Below are positions 22,223 to 33,769 of a DNA stretch of 64,000 nucleotides, in pieces. Location of the stretch: positions 37,540,377-37,604,376 of the forward strand of contig NC_012870.2 in NCBI RefSeq assembly GCF_000003195.3. Direction: 5' to 3'. A program made the translations under genes and the position numbers. The stretch comes from Sorghum bicolor. Taxonomy: Eukaryota > Streptophyta > Magnoliopsida > Poales > Poaceae. The notes under the pieces were generated by a model that was not told the origin of the DNA, made no database searches, and was given only the letters and a program-made list of their open reading frames with translations. Positions within the stretch are counted from its first letter, which is position 1; the number at the start of each line of letters is the position of its first letter.

Positions 22223-22914
22223 TTGACTCGGGATATCTATGGCTTAACGGAACCAGAGTATGAAGAAGCTCGCCCTGTGCCATCAAGACATACTTGTTGG
22301 CGAAAGGAGTACTTTACCACATTCTTTGGTGGCGAAGATTTTTCTTTCACCATCGGCTTGTCCGTTACTACAAGACCACTATCTCGAACAGCAAGGCAAG
22401 GTGGAATATAAGTGCACTAAGTGGACTCATCCTAAGTATATATGAGAGCCACTGGAGCACAGAAGCACACATCACAAGGTGGAATGAGTTTACTGGTTCA
22501 CGCGTGGTGGAATCTATTCATTCGTCACTCAGTGACCGTTTCAGTAAGCATGCTAGCATATCTGATGCTGCCCATCAAGCTCTTCTAGCATATCATGGAA
22601 AGCACTACGAAGGGAGGAAGAATGACAAATAGAAGTATCTTCCTCATCGTCCACCAGGCACTTTGCAATGTGTGATGGCTGACCCCTACTTGGAGCAGAA
22701 TGAACAACTAAAGGAGATGGCTTTGACTATCCAAGTCATGCATCCAAAGCTAGAAGTAAGGCAACACTACGAGGAAGCCCTTGATGAGATTGATGAGTGG
22801 AGAAGTCGTGGTGGATTACCTAAGATCAATGAGGTGGAGGACATAGCTCGCTTAACTCCACGCAAGAGATGCTACCCTGGATGCCGCTGTAGTCACACCG
22901 TGTTTAAGAAGTAG
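22223..22914 (+). pseudogene. E6 unknown ORF in the gag position, frameshifted
   Basis: Coding-like sequence runs through several frames: MTRDIYGLTEPEYEEARPVP and WRKEYFTTFFGGEDFSFTIG from 22223, KVEYKCTKWTHPKY near 22400, then WSTEAHITRWNEFTGSRVVE on to TAG near 22630-22632. It continues as KYLPHRPPGTLQCVMADPYL and EQLKEMALTIQV to TAG at 22912-22914, ending in a basic TPRKR tail. At least two frameshifts and one stop are needed. I do not recognise the family. It lacks the capsid and CCHC motifs expected of Tekay gag. It may be an element-specific gag substitute or a captured host sequence. Confidence 0.5.
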
Positions 22915-25340
22915 GAAGTCCCCCTTTCTAATAAACGTTAGTAGCAAAAGTTGAGTCTAGTCAATATGTGTGCTTTGTGAATCTTTAATGTTCGGTTGGT
23001 TTGTCTTAGTGTTTATGTTTGAGTTGGAATTTTGTAATGAGTGCAATGATCTTGTGGGTTTCTCCACAATTTGATTTAGTTTATAGGTCTAAGATATAAG
23101 GACTAGTGAATAAATAGATGGGTTTTAGTTTCCCTTGTTTTCTCTACCCTGTCTTTCGGGAGCAACTTATCTTCTTCAGTTTAAATCCCTATTCTTGAAG
23201 GACCATAAAATCATGTGAAAATTCTGGGTAATAGTAGACTTCAAGATCCTTCTCTGGCCGCAAGAATAACCCTCATAGCTGTTATGGTTTGGGAATTACG
23301 AAAATCACAAGATGGTATAGTTGAGCTGTCAGGAATCAGGACCAGTTTCAGTTGCCTACTGATTTGGGCAAATGTAACTCCGGAATTTGGGAAAATGATC
23401 TATATTATGGTTTTAGGTCATTTGATAAGCTTTCCAACGATGTAAGCTGCAACTTTATCGGATTAATAGAACTTGAGTTAAGACATCTACAATTTGCTGT
23501 TGCTGCACAGTTCAAAATCTGGACAGTTCTAGTTTGGTCCTACTTTTCAGCCAACTTAGCATCAGAATCTGGAAAAGTGTGATATACAGAAGATGTGGAG
23601 GACTTCATAGGCTTTTTAACCATGTAAGACTCGTCCCCGTATGATCTAAGTAGCTTGAGATATGACTTCTGTAAGTTGCTGTATCGATGCTGAGACATTG
23701 TTGGGATGGATATCATGTTGGGCTGTTTTACCCGGGTTTAAAGACAGAAACTAAGGAAGCCTTCTATGTGAAAGTTGTAGGGATTTTGATAAGGTTTCTA
23801 ACGGTATAAGCTAAGGTCTTATTGGATTGACAGAAAAGGAGTTATGCCTATTTTGCTGCGCTGGTGTTTTTCGTATCGTAAGGAAGTTCAGATTCCTTGC
23901 ACATATCAGTGCACATGAGTTTCTCTTTGGTATTAGAAGATCTCAAACCCACTTGAAAGATGGACCAAACTACCCATTTAAGCCCTAGTTTACCTTTTCT
24001 AAGGGGGGTAGTCTTATCAAAGGAGTTACAGGGAGAAGTGTTGGTTAATGATGGATCATCGATATGGACCCCAAGTGGTTGGTAAATTTGGGTTTTTACG
24101 CAAGAAATAATTCCATTGAAGTGTGCTAGTATGGATGGAGATGTAGGTCATTGCTGGTACTCATAGCTTGGAAGTGGTGCTTATGAGAATCAGGTGACAC
24201 TAAAGTCTACGAAGTTATACATGGGATGTGAGAGCAAAGCAATTCAACTATGATAGAGGTACCAATAGTTGGAACTTAGTGATGAAACCCACTCCGGATC
24301 ATGAGACTTGGTACAATGAATTTAAAAGACTATATGATGTGTAGCATCTAAGACGGAATGTGAGAGCTAGTCCAAACTGTCCCCCGACCTACCTCATCTT
24401 AAGGGGGGTAGTACTCTGATATGATAGGTTAATGCCCTTTCAATTCACCATGAAGTAAGAAGTGTCTCTAGAGATGTCCCATGATTATAATCATCTATCC
24501 TGGCTCAAGTTAGTCAAATTGGTCACTTGACAACTTAGGAAGTGGATAAGCTACATCTACTGTTGATTCTATAGAGACTCAAAAGACATCATTACTAAAT
24601 GGAGCATGACCAGTATGTTCTAGTCGATGGAAGTTCTCATCCAGGAGACGTCATCTTTAAGGATGGACATAATAAGAAAGTTAAAGATGCAAGAGTTGGA
24701 AACCACCAAATGAAAGTGAACGAGACTTAGAGTTTTATAGATATGACAAGAAACTCTCATAGGATTGCTGGAGCTAATGTGAACTTGGCATAAGTGTGAC
24801 TAAGAGATTGACCTACAATGATAAGATTCTATCAGTGGTTCACTGAAGGTGTTATAAAGATTGGCAAACAGAGTTCTTCTATCAAGACCTTAGATGTGCT
24901 CTACACAAGAAAAGTAATGGCTTGTGCATGAGTCAACTAAGTAAGTTGGACCGCCCTACACATGGTGGGGAGGTATCCATAGTGGAGCATGGAGATACTG
25001 CCTTCTTGGGTCTAAGGAGTGATATCTATGTAGAACGTAAGAATCTAAAGGGCATCCTTAGGAAGTTGGATTTGAGCTGGTCACATTGTCGATGGATTTG
25101 AGTGAATCAAGAGTTATGACTAGGAAAAGTGCTATCACTTGAAGGAGAAAAAGCCTTTGCGAATGCTCAGAGCATAAAGAGTGTGCAAGAGGAGTTCAAA
25201 TGACACCAAGGATTGAGGAGTTGAGTGTTGAGCTAGAGTGATGTCGCTAGCATTGTCAGATGAGCTCTACTAATTACTCATTTGGGAACCACAGGAATTG
25301 AAAAGATTACTTAGAAGATGTGTTGTGAGCTTGTTTATTG
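22915..25340 (+). other. E6 internal region without recognisable gene
   Basis: About 2.4 kb where gag end, protease, RT and RNase H would be in an autonomous relative. Stops are frequent in all frames and I can name no domain with confidence. Confidence 0.5.
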
Positions 25341-26010
25341 CGGTATGGTGCAAAGAGGTTACCGTATGTGAAGTATTCTTAGAACAACAATTAGTAGAAG
25401 AGCCTTCAGTGGGAGCCTTTTGAAAGCTTCTACGGATGTAAGTGTAGAACCCTATTGATTTGGAATCAAACGGGAGAACACAATGGTTTGGGCTAGAGAT
25501 TCTAAGTGATGCAAAACAACAATTGAGAGTGATCAGAGATAATCTGAGGGTGGCACAGTCTCGACATAAGAGTTATGTTGACACCACAGAAGAGAATTAG
25601 TTTTGAAGTGGGAAACTACGTTATTTGGAGATGTCACCTAAGAGAAGTGTGTGGAGGTTCAATATGAAAGGAAGGTTAGCACCAAGATATGTCGGGCCTT
25701 TCAAGATGTAAGAAATATGGAACGAAGTGGCTTACCAAATAGAGCTACCTGAATGTTTAGAAGGAGTATATGATGTCTTCCATGTGCCTCAACTTAAGAA
25801 GTACTTGCATGTGCCATAAGAGCAGATGTTGTTAGAAGAATTGACTGTTAAATTGGATTTCACATACATGAGTACCTGGTAAGAATGTTGGAAACAACAG
25901 AAAGGGTTACCGGGAGCTGGATTTTCAGGATGTACAAAGTCCAGTGGAATCAGTGCACCGAAGAGGAGGTTGTTTGTAATAGAGAAGAGGATCTAAGAAA
26001 AGCATACCCG
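25341..26010 (+). pseudogene. E6 integrase/chromodomain remnant
   Basis: Reading across stops gives LPYVEFSYNNN, SLQWEPFESFYGCKCRTPL, LRVAQSRHKSYVD, FNMKGRLAPRYVGPF and DVFHVPQLKKYL. These match Tekay-2 integrase in this window ([40 protein letters not shown]). The order integrase C-terminus then chromodomain fits the Tekay lineage; chromodomains bind modified histone tails and steer insertion. Many stops and missing residues show long decay. Confidence 0.75.
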
Positions 26011-26057
26011 CCTTGGTTGGAGTAAGCACCCACCGAATCTTGAGGACGAGATTCATC

Positions 26058-26072
26058 TTAAGGGGGTAGAAT
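26058..26072 (+). other. E6 polypurine tract
   Basis: Purine-rich TTAAGGGGGTAGAAT immediately before the 3' LTR, primer site for plus-strand DNA synthesis. Confidence 0.8.
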
Positions 26073-28931
26073 TGTAACACCCTAAATTTTGCTCTTTTGG
26101 AAATAGAGGAAAAATAATTAATTATATATTTTTGTGTTCATAAAACATAAGGAAAATAATAATTTTCATTATATTAAAATTTATTATAGGGTTTAGCAAC
26201 CTGACTGAGCATCCATGCTGCTGCATTTTATTTTGTCTGAGTGGTTGTTTTGAATCTCAAAAAGGTTTTCAAATTTTGTTGAAATCTAATTAAGCAATGG
26301 TTTGAAAATAAAATTTGAAAAGTATTTATTTTCTCTTCCTCCCTCTCCCTGGAAATCGGCCCGAAGGCCCAGACCCTTCCCTTTCCCCTTCTTCATCTCT
26401 CTGGCCCAAGTGGACCGCGGCCCAGTTCCCCCCCCCCCCCCGCGCCAGTGTTTTCCCCTCTCTTCTTTTCACTGACGAGCAGGTCACACGCCCTGGGACA
26501 CCGACGGGTGGGACCCAAATGTCGGATCCTTCCCCTACCTCGTGTCCAGGCCGGACTCTACCCGAGTTTGAGCACCGGCCGCGCGGATCTCCCGTTTTGG
26601 CTTGCCCCGCAAGTCATGACCCCCTTAAATAGCGCCCAGGACCTCGCCGAACCCCCCCACCCCAAACTCTGGCGCAGATCCTTGCCTAGCCGAGTTGCCG
26701 CCGCCTCCGAAAAGGATTGAGATCGGCGCCGAAGGTGAAGTCTCGATTCATCGCGCCTCTGCCCTCGTGAGTTCCTTGCCGAGTTTCTCTTCATCCTTGC
26801 GAAGCTTCCAAGCCCCTCCCATTGTTCTCTATCGCGCTCTACAGCTTGCTCATCGACACCGGACCTTGCAGGAGCCCCGCCGTCCGCCTTTCTCCATCGC
26901 GAGCTCGCCCGAGCCGCTCCTCGACTTCATTTTGGCCCTAGGTAAGTCCGCATCGAGCTCATCTACTCCCTGGTGCAATCGGTTCGCGTTCTACCGCCCT
27001 AAATCGCTCAAACCCCGAGCACAGGCCAACTTCGGCCATGGTGCCGCCGTAACCCTCTCCAACTCCGGCCGACCAACACCCCTCTCCCCACTCCAATCTA
27101 ATCTCAGCCGTCCAAGAGCAATCCGACGGCCCAAATCAGGAGATACCCCTTCGGCCGCGCCTTTTGCAAAAGAGCCCTTACAATTTTTAAGTATAGGACC
27201 CGCAGTCCATAGCGTAGTCTCAATAATACATTTTCTTATTTCAAAGGCGTATTTTCCTTTATACAGATTCAAAATATGTTTCCTCAAAATTACAAATTTG
27301 CCATTGATCCTATTTTACTCATAAAAACTCTGTTTTAACTCTGTTTTGATCTGTTCAAATTGCGTTAGAGTCGTAATCACAAGATCTACATGTTAGTCTC
27401 ATTGTTTTACAAGTTTACAACTTTTTATTTTCGTGATCCTATTTAATTAATTACTTTTCTAAAGAAAATCTTAGGAAAATCATAACTTCTTCGTTATAGC
27501 TCCGATTTTCATGATCTTTACGTCTGTGTGATCGTAGAGCGATGTAGATTTGTTTTATAAACTTTTTATCTTTATTTTCTACTGTTGGTGTATTGTTCTA
27601 ATTATAGGTTTGTTTGCTTTGTATGATTGTCTCTGGATGATTGCTGTTGATGTGATGACTGAGTTTAGTCGGTGAGCTTTTACGTGGTGATCAAGAAGCA
27701 CTTTGTGGAAGGTTTGGAACTAAAAAAAGGATCTGAGTTTCAAGGCAAGTATAGCATGGGATCATCCATGTCTCCTAATAACTTTAATCACACAATTCAT
27801 ATTGCATGTGTCTCCTTGATAAGGATTTCCTAGTATTGATCTTATACCTTGTCACCTATGGTTTTGCATTGGGTAGCTTATGCTAGTGCTCCACTAAACC
27901 GTGATCTTGTAATTTGATTAACGGAATATGCAATAAGCATTAAAAGAGGAATTTTTAGCAACTTTGGATAAGAGGGCTGGAGCATTGGGCTATCTTTTGG
28001 TGCTCTAGTTTCTCTCCATAAGGACTTATCTGTATCTGACCATCCGGGACATACAGTACAACTGTGAGGGCTACATGGCTCTGGCTTTAGCTCAGTATGA
28101 GGACCTTTTCTAGCTTGTTAGAGGTTACCTGTGTGGTGCAAATGGGGAATAGCAGACCATGGATTCCTACGGGTGAATCACATGGACTGACTAACGAAAC
28201 CAAGCGGCCCTAACTTGTTAGACGAACCTTTGAAAGGCTTCATAGTGGACCCTGCCGGTCTTCCTTGGTAGTGGGCTAAGAGGTCGACGGGCCTCGGGCG
28301 AAAGGGTAAATCATGACTCACAGTGAAAGTGTACAACCTCTGTAGAGTGTAAAACTGATATATCAGCCGTGCTCACGGTCACGAGCGGCCTTGGACCAAT
28401 ACAGAATAAATGATAACTAATGGCAAATCATTAATGTTATTATTGTTAATATGTTGTTTATGCTATTTCTTTATTCATCTTACTTGATCATGAGTTTACT
28501 ATGGGACTTGACAACTTGATGCTACTCATATGCTAAAATTGTGACAACTAAAAGCTACATGCAGTTGAACCGTGTCTAGGCTTTGAGCCTCATGAACCCT
28601 ATGTTATTCTTGCTGAGTACGAGATGTACTTATGCTTGCCTTTACATTTTATTTGGATAAAAATCCCGGATGGGTATCAGATTGCAATCTTGGAAAAGAG
28701 TTTAGGCTTGTGCTCAACCAGTCAGTTGTCCCTGTGGATTTGGAGCTTTCGCCTAAAGAACGGAGTGTCTTTCCACTGTTTGCTATCTAAGGTTATATCT
28801 TTTATACTAAGTTCGTTATATATAAGCATTGTCTATGGATATTACCCTTATTTATAGCTATATGTGAGATTTGACATCCTGGACTCACATATGGTGTGTA
28901 TCTGGTTTTGTTCTTAAAACCGGGTGCTACA
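26073..28931 (+). repeat. E6 3' LTR (2859 bp)
   Basis: TGTAACACCC...GGGTGCTACA. A GC-rich block 26390-27180 contains a C run and a TATA-like CTTAAATA near 26624. ORFs over it (for example 26695-27324) are composition artefacts. The last ~890 bases match the 5' LTR. Confidence 0.85.
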
Positions 28932-28936
28932 GATAT

Positions 28937-29487
28937 GCTAGACTTTATAGTTAAGAATAACATAGGAAATATTCTTGTAGTTCATCCTAATTCTATGCTA
29001 ATGACTTGCTAGAATATCTATTAAGGTGCTTATCATTGTTACATGTGGCTAGTTATGCTGATCAGATTAATTATCTTTGTCACCATTGATACTTTATCTA
29101 TATTTTATGGGACATTTATCCCGGTATGAAAGAGATGATAAATACTCTCTATTACACATGCAATGATAGATACTCGATTCCATATTTCATTCCATAATCA
29201 ACATTGATGATTAGCAATCCCTTCCCAGTGATAAAAATATAAATAACGATACCTGAAATACTTCCCGGTTAAAATGCTACATCGGTATTAATCTGTGCGC
29301 TTGCAGATCTCATTTATTATTCATTCAGAAGAGCAATTGTATATTTCAATATCACGTCTCTCATGTCATGCTGGGGATGACAACTTGGCTTAAGTGGCAT
29401 GAGGGATAGGTTTGGCATTTTTTGGCACCATTATCAGAATTAGAAAACTAAGTCTACTTTTGGTAATGACGTTAAGAATGCCCAACA
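28937..29487 (+). repeat. Athila LTR C, 3' portion
   Basis: Continues LTR C after E6 and its target duplication and ends AATGCCCAACA. The PBS follows. U5 hairpin at 29291. Confidence 0.85.
29291..29308 (+). other. U5 hairpin, LTR C
   Basis: ATCTGTGCGCTTGCAGAT: both stem sides differ from the ATCCG/CGGAT form but still pair (ATCTG/CAGAT), a compensatory change. Confidence 0.6.
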
Positions 29488-29495
29488 AGCATTTT

Positions 29496-29513
29496 TGGCG
29501 CCGTTGCCGGGGA
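29496..29513 (+). other. Athila-C primer binding site 1
   Basis: TGGCGCCGTTGCCGGGGA, the standard Athila PBS, eight bases past the LTR. Confidence 0.9.
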
Positions 29514-29650
29514 AGGTTGATTTCTAATAAGGAATGAATACAGAATTTTGAGTCATCATTCGCATCACTAATATGAATGAGATTATCAATTCTCTCATAC
29601 AGTTTTACCCCTGTATTTTTCTATTTTGATTATTTTATGCAGGGTAATGT

Positions 29651-29842
29651 ATGAATAGAAAACAACTTCTAGGAAATTTTGTTGATGATCCTGAAGCATT
29701 ATTCAGAAAAACAAGAGCCAAGCTCAAGAAGACATCGTCAACACTTCAGCACAAAGCTTCATCCAATCAAGAAGACCGCCAAAGTTTCATCCGGAACATG
29801 ACGACGGAGTTCGGAGACATGGCGAACAAGTCAAAGGCATAA
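29651..29842 (+). pseudogene. Athila-C gag start 1 (63 codons, truncated)
   Basis: MNRKQLLGNFVDDPEALFRK parallels MNGFALPKNYTEDPEKLLRK at 30587: the same acidic start and DPE.L.RK block at the same distance after a PBS, so it is the gag N-terminus of this family. It ends at a stop after 63 codons, and the next sequence is LTR-like DNA, so capsid is absent. Confidence 0.6.
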
Positions 29843-29845
29843 TAA

Positions 29846-30429
29846 TTGAATTACCTTAGATTCATTGGCGTAATTATATAATTACCTTAGATTCAACGCT
29901 CCAGTTTATCCATTGGCTAACTATTATTATGACTAGTAGATGCTCTGACGATTATCGTTATATGTGATACTTGATGATTAGGTTATCATTATTATTTATC
30001 TATATTTACCTTGTGACATCTGCCTGTTACGAGTAGATTATAGGACTTAGGTAATATCATTTATTCATTCTTATCAATATAATAGAATATAGTTTAACAC
30101 TTAGCCTTTTCAGTGGTATAAATATAAATCGACAACCTAGATACTTCCCTAGATAAAATGCTACTACGGTATAATTATCTGTCCGCTTGCAGAACCCATT
30201 TAGTTTATAATTATATTCATATTTGTTATTCTCTGTCTTTGCAGTAGAACATATGAATCTATATTAAATTCCTAGCAATATAATTAGGGATGACAACCTA
30301 CTTTGTGCTTAGGAATATTTGAGTGGTTAGTTGCTATTTGACAAGTTAATTAAATACCATGCATTTCTGGTGTAGTTACTAGGAGTAGGGTTTAACTCTA
30401 TTTAGTGATGACGGTAGTAAATATCAACA
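29846..30429 (+). repeat. Partial Athila LTR (3' end only)
   Basis: Matches the last part of LTR C (the GGTATAAATATAAAT block, the stem block and ATATCAACA end) but its 5' part is missing. A 16-base direct repeat AATTACCTTAGATTCA occurs twice near its start. Confidence 0.65.
30177..30194 (+). other. U5 hairpin, second Athila-C LTR
   Basis: ATCTGTCCGCTTGCAGAA: inner stem TCTG/CAGA retained, outermost pair lost. Confidence 0.45.
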
Positions 30430-30438
30430 AGAATTTTT

Positions 30439-30456
30439 TGCTGCCATTGTCGGGGA
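30439..30456 (+). other. Degenerate Athila primer binding site
   Basis: TGCTGCCATTGTCGGGGA, four changes from the standard Athila PBS, nine bases past the LTR end. Confidence 0.65.
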
Positions 30457-30586
30457 AGGCATAATAAACTTAGGATATATTGATAAAATATATATGTATG
30501 AATAAAGTTATATTACCAATCAATTTCTACTCAATCAGGTACACCCTTCGTCGTTATCATTTTTCTTATCTTATGTAGGGTGATGA

Positions 30587-31795
30587 ATGAATGGTTTTGC
30601 TCTTCCAAAAAACTATACTGAAGATCCAGAGAAACTCCTTAGGAAGAAGAAGCTTGTAGAAGCAAGGGATAAATTCGAATCACCATTAAGAACACCCTCT
30701 ACGGCTCAAGCTAGCTATTCAGAGGAGCCAACTCCAACATTGGAAGAGGAATTTGAAGGACAAGCAGAAGAGTTAGGAGGAAACCTAGCTCTTGTGTTTG
30801 AAGACATGGTTGAGAAGACACTGCGAGAGTTCTCTGCTCCAACAACAGCAAACATTCAAACTGGACCAGCAGTCAACACTGGGGAGAATGGATTCGAGCT
30901 CAAGCCTACTCTCATCACCATGGTTCAAGCCAGCCAATTCTGTGGAAAAGCTCATGAAGATGCAAGTGCACACTTACAACACTTTCTGGAGTTCTGCAGC
31001 ACCTTCACGATCAGAGGAGTACCAAAGGATACTATTTTACTCTGTCTTTTCCCGTTCTCAGTATTGGGGAAAGCCAAGCAGTGGTTCTACACCAACAAAG
31101 GCAAACACAATACATGGGACCTTTGCTCGACTGCTTTCCTAGCAAAATTCTTTCCTACAACCAAGACTAATGCTGTACGTGGAAAGATTTCAAGTTTACA
31201 GCAACAACATGATTAATCATTCACTGAAGCATGGGAAAGATTCCAGAATTACATTGAAGACTGTCCTCATCATGGGATAGAGGAGTGGCTGTTAATGTAT
31301 ACTTTCTATCATGGGCTTATCTCTAGTACCCGTGAGTCTATTGATGCTGTAGCTGGAGGAGCTTTCCTGTTAATTAAGCTCTCAGACGCTAAAGCACTTA
31401 TTGAGAAGATGGCCTCAAATTCAACATGCAATGAAGATCGTACCCAGTCTTGGAAGTAAGGAGGAGGAATCCATCATCTCAAGGAAGCTAACATGGTCAC
31501 TGCCAAGCTAGACCTCATCATGAAGATGCTTGACATAGAGAAGAAGGATGTCATGCACATCAATGATTCCCATATGACATGTGAAGAATGTGGAGACTAC
31601 GGGCACTCAGCTACCTGTTGCCCTACACTACAAGTGGATGTGAACTTCATCAACATTAACACCTACTATCGTCCTCAACAACCTCGACAAGGCAATTACT
31701 AAGGTAACAACCAAGGCAATAATTTTAATAACAATTTTCTACCTTTAAGAGAATTAGTTGCTAGTCAATCCAGACTGCTAGATCAAATGACTATG
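30587..31795 (+). pseudogene. Athila-C gag, three in-frame stops
   Basis: Start MNGFALPKNYTEDPEKLLRK, about 130 bases after the PBS. The capsid core shows VQASQFCGKAHEDASAHLQ, LFPFSVLGKAKQWFY and DCPHHGIEEWLLMYTFYHGL. Downstream is a zinc knuckle CEECGDYGHSATCC. Stops TAA lie at 31214-31216, 31457-31459 and 31700-31702, all in one unbroken frame, so decay is by point mutation. The Sirevirus cuts the gene at 31796; protease and pol are not seen. The fuller N-terminus here shows what Athila-B gag has lost. Confidence 0.85.
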
Positions 31796-32480
31796 TGAAA
31801 GGATCAAGATGCCCAAGAGGGGGGGTGAATTGGGCTTCTCTAAAAATTTAAGCAACCTATAAGCTCCAATTCAACCCCTTGTGCCTAGTGTGATCTAGAG
31901 AGCTACCGGATAAAAGTTTTTGCAACCTAGTTCCAAACCTATTCTAGCATGGCAATTCTAAGAATGTAAAAACACAAAATAGATGCTAGAATGTAAGGAG
32001 TAGTGGAAGAAAGTGCTCGGCGATGTTTTGCCGAGGTATCGGATTGTCGCCACTCTCCACTAGTCCTCGTTGGAGCACCCGGGCAAGGGTCTTGCTCCCC
32101 CTTGGTCCGCGCAAGGACCAAGTGCTCTCTATGGGCTGATTCTTCGACACTCCGTCGCGGTGAATCGCCCAAAACCGCTCACAAGCTTGACACGAGCCAC
32201 CCACAAGAGCTCCGGGCGATCTTCGTGCCTCCAATCACCACCGAACCGTCTAGGTGATGGCGATCACCAAGAGTAACAAGCAAAGAACTCTCACTTGACC
32301 CAAACAAGGCTCTAGAGAGTGGTGGATGCACACTTGACTCTTGGAACTCACTAGAGAGGGATTCTCTTAAGAAATCACTCAATTCTCAATCCTCTCTAGG
32401 CTATTGCTACTCTCTTGCTCCACAACAAGTTTCTCTGAGGTTCAAATGGGCAAGAGACCTCTCATGGACGAGGTGGAAGA

Positions 32481-32490
32481 GTATAAATAC
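32481..32490 (-). promoter_or_regulatory. TATA-like box of Sirevirus LTR
   Basis: GTATAAATAC on +, GTATTTATAC on minus, lying just downstream (element direction) of the motif cluster at 32533-32880. Confidence 0.45.
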
Positions 32491-32532
32491 TACCCACGAA
32501 GTCCAAAGGTCAGCCAACCGTTTTCCACTAAA

Positions 32533-32880
32533 AACGGGGTCACCGGACGCACATTATGTTGCACCGGACGCACTGCACCGAGCGTCCGGTGCTCAATAAC
32601 GGCTAACTGTACTTGCTTCTGACAGGTCACCGGACGCTAACTCCCAGCGTTCGGTGCACCGTCTGGTGCTCTGGAGAAACTTACATGCTCCCTGCGCATG
32701 GGACCGGACGCTACCCGATGCGTCCGGTGCTCAGGGCAGGTTTGCAACCTCCCTGGGTAAGGGACCGGACACTGCCCGGTGAGTCCGGTGCCAGCGTCCG
32801 GTGCTTAACCCTAAGCACGGCACTGTTTCAACGGCTAAGGACTTCACCGAACGCACTCACAGAGCGTCCGGTGCGCCCTT
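32533..32880 (-). repeat. Sirevirus LTR palindromic motif cluster
   Basis: About 13 copies of CACCGGACGC or its complement GCGTCCGGTG, some with one change, in alternating orientation. A likely U3 protein-binding array; known in Sirevirus LTRs. Confidence 0.8.
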
Positions 32881-33317
32881 GGGCACCCTAACTTCGTCGA
32901 AACGCGATCGCTCCAAAACGAAGTTGAAACCTCTCGATCTAAGGACTATCTCTGAGCTGCCTAGTGCTAGGTTTACCAAGTGTGCACCACACCTAAACCT
33001 AAAGCCTTGCCTAGGTCAAGCTACTAGATCCAAGCCCCTCTTAATAGTACGGTCAAAGGAAAACAAAGTCCTAAACTACTCTAAGTGCCCTTCTTCACCA
33101 TATGGCACTTAAACCTAGTCTAGTCTTGACGATGTCCATCCATCCTTTGAAAACCGAAATGATTTCCACTATTAAGTAGGCATGTACGTCCCTGTTCATC
33201 GAGTACCTATTTACCATGACCTTACCTATGACTTTGCCTCTGCAAAACACACGTTAATCATAGTAATCAACAATGTCATAAATCACCGAAATCACTAGGG
33301 GCCTAGATGCTCTTTCA

Positions 33318-33769
33318 ATCTCCCCCTTTTTGGTGATTGATGACAACCTCGAGTATGAAAAGAGATGAGGTTTTCAAATGACTTTGTTTTAATAAGCATG
33401 ATACAATAAGAGCAAAGTGATTAGACATGCTTATATCAACCAAGTCCATCATCCTGCATCCAAATATGTGAGTGGTATATGACAGGATATAAACACAAGG
33501 CTCATAAGTACATCGGAGTAAAATGCGGAAGCAAAGGTAATATGAGTCAAAACACATGACATTAAGATATCATAAAATGCACAAGTCATGTATCACAACC
33601 ATAGTATCTCACACAAGTGCAATGCATAAATATAAACATGATGCATGGTGGAGTAGCACACATAAAAGTATCTCAAAAGAATTGGGACCCTCTCAAGCTA
33701 TCTAGCTCCCCCTAACTCCTATCTCTCATACTCACACTCTCTCCCCCTTTGGCATCAAGCGCCAAAAAC
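33318..33769 (-). other. Sirevirus 3' noncoding region
   Basis: From third ORF to LTR. Holds the main PPT (33318-33331) and a second PPT-like CTCTCCCCCTTT near 33740. No ORF supported. Confidence 0.7.

Larger units (their letters stand above)
20830..28931 (+). mobile_element. E6: complete non-autonomous Tekay-like element with GATAT target duplication
   Basis: The 5' LTR (20830-21980), Met-tRNA-type PBS, broken unknown ORF, decayed pol end, PPT and 3' LTR (26073-28931) are flanked by GATAT at 20825-20829 and 28932-28936. The chromodomain-side integrase remnant shows Tekay ancestry. The 5' LTR is less than half the length of the 3' LTR and begins with an inverted copy of its own 3' end. Clean target duplications show it was inserted, or kept, in this form by integrase. 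With no working pol it needed enzymes from another element. Confidence 0.9.
18373..31795 (+). mobile_element. Athila-C: Athila fragment with two LTR/PBS/gag starts
   Basis: Order: 3' internal DNA with PPT (18373-19786), LTR split by E6 (19787-20829 and 28937-29487), PBS, a short gag start, a second partial LTR, a degenerate PBS, and a longer gag cut by the Sirevirus at 31796. An LTR flanked by a PPT on one side and a PBS on the other is both the 3' end of one unit and the 5' end of the next. This points to LTR-LTR recombination or a tandem insertion. Confidence 0.75.
31796..33317 (-). repeat. Sirevirus 3' LTR (1522 bp)
   Basis: + strand TGAAAGGATC...GATGCTCTTTCA, followed by the PPT complement ATCTCCCCCTTTTT (33318-33331). 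It includes a cluster of about 13 CACCGGACGC / GCGTCCGGTG half-sites. Confidence 0.9.

Noticed and set aside
26695..27324. 209-codon ORF on the plus strand
   Set aside because: Inside the GC-rich part of the E6 3' LTR, starting with repeated proline and serine codons and no domain; overlaps other open frames, as expected from composition.
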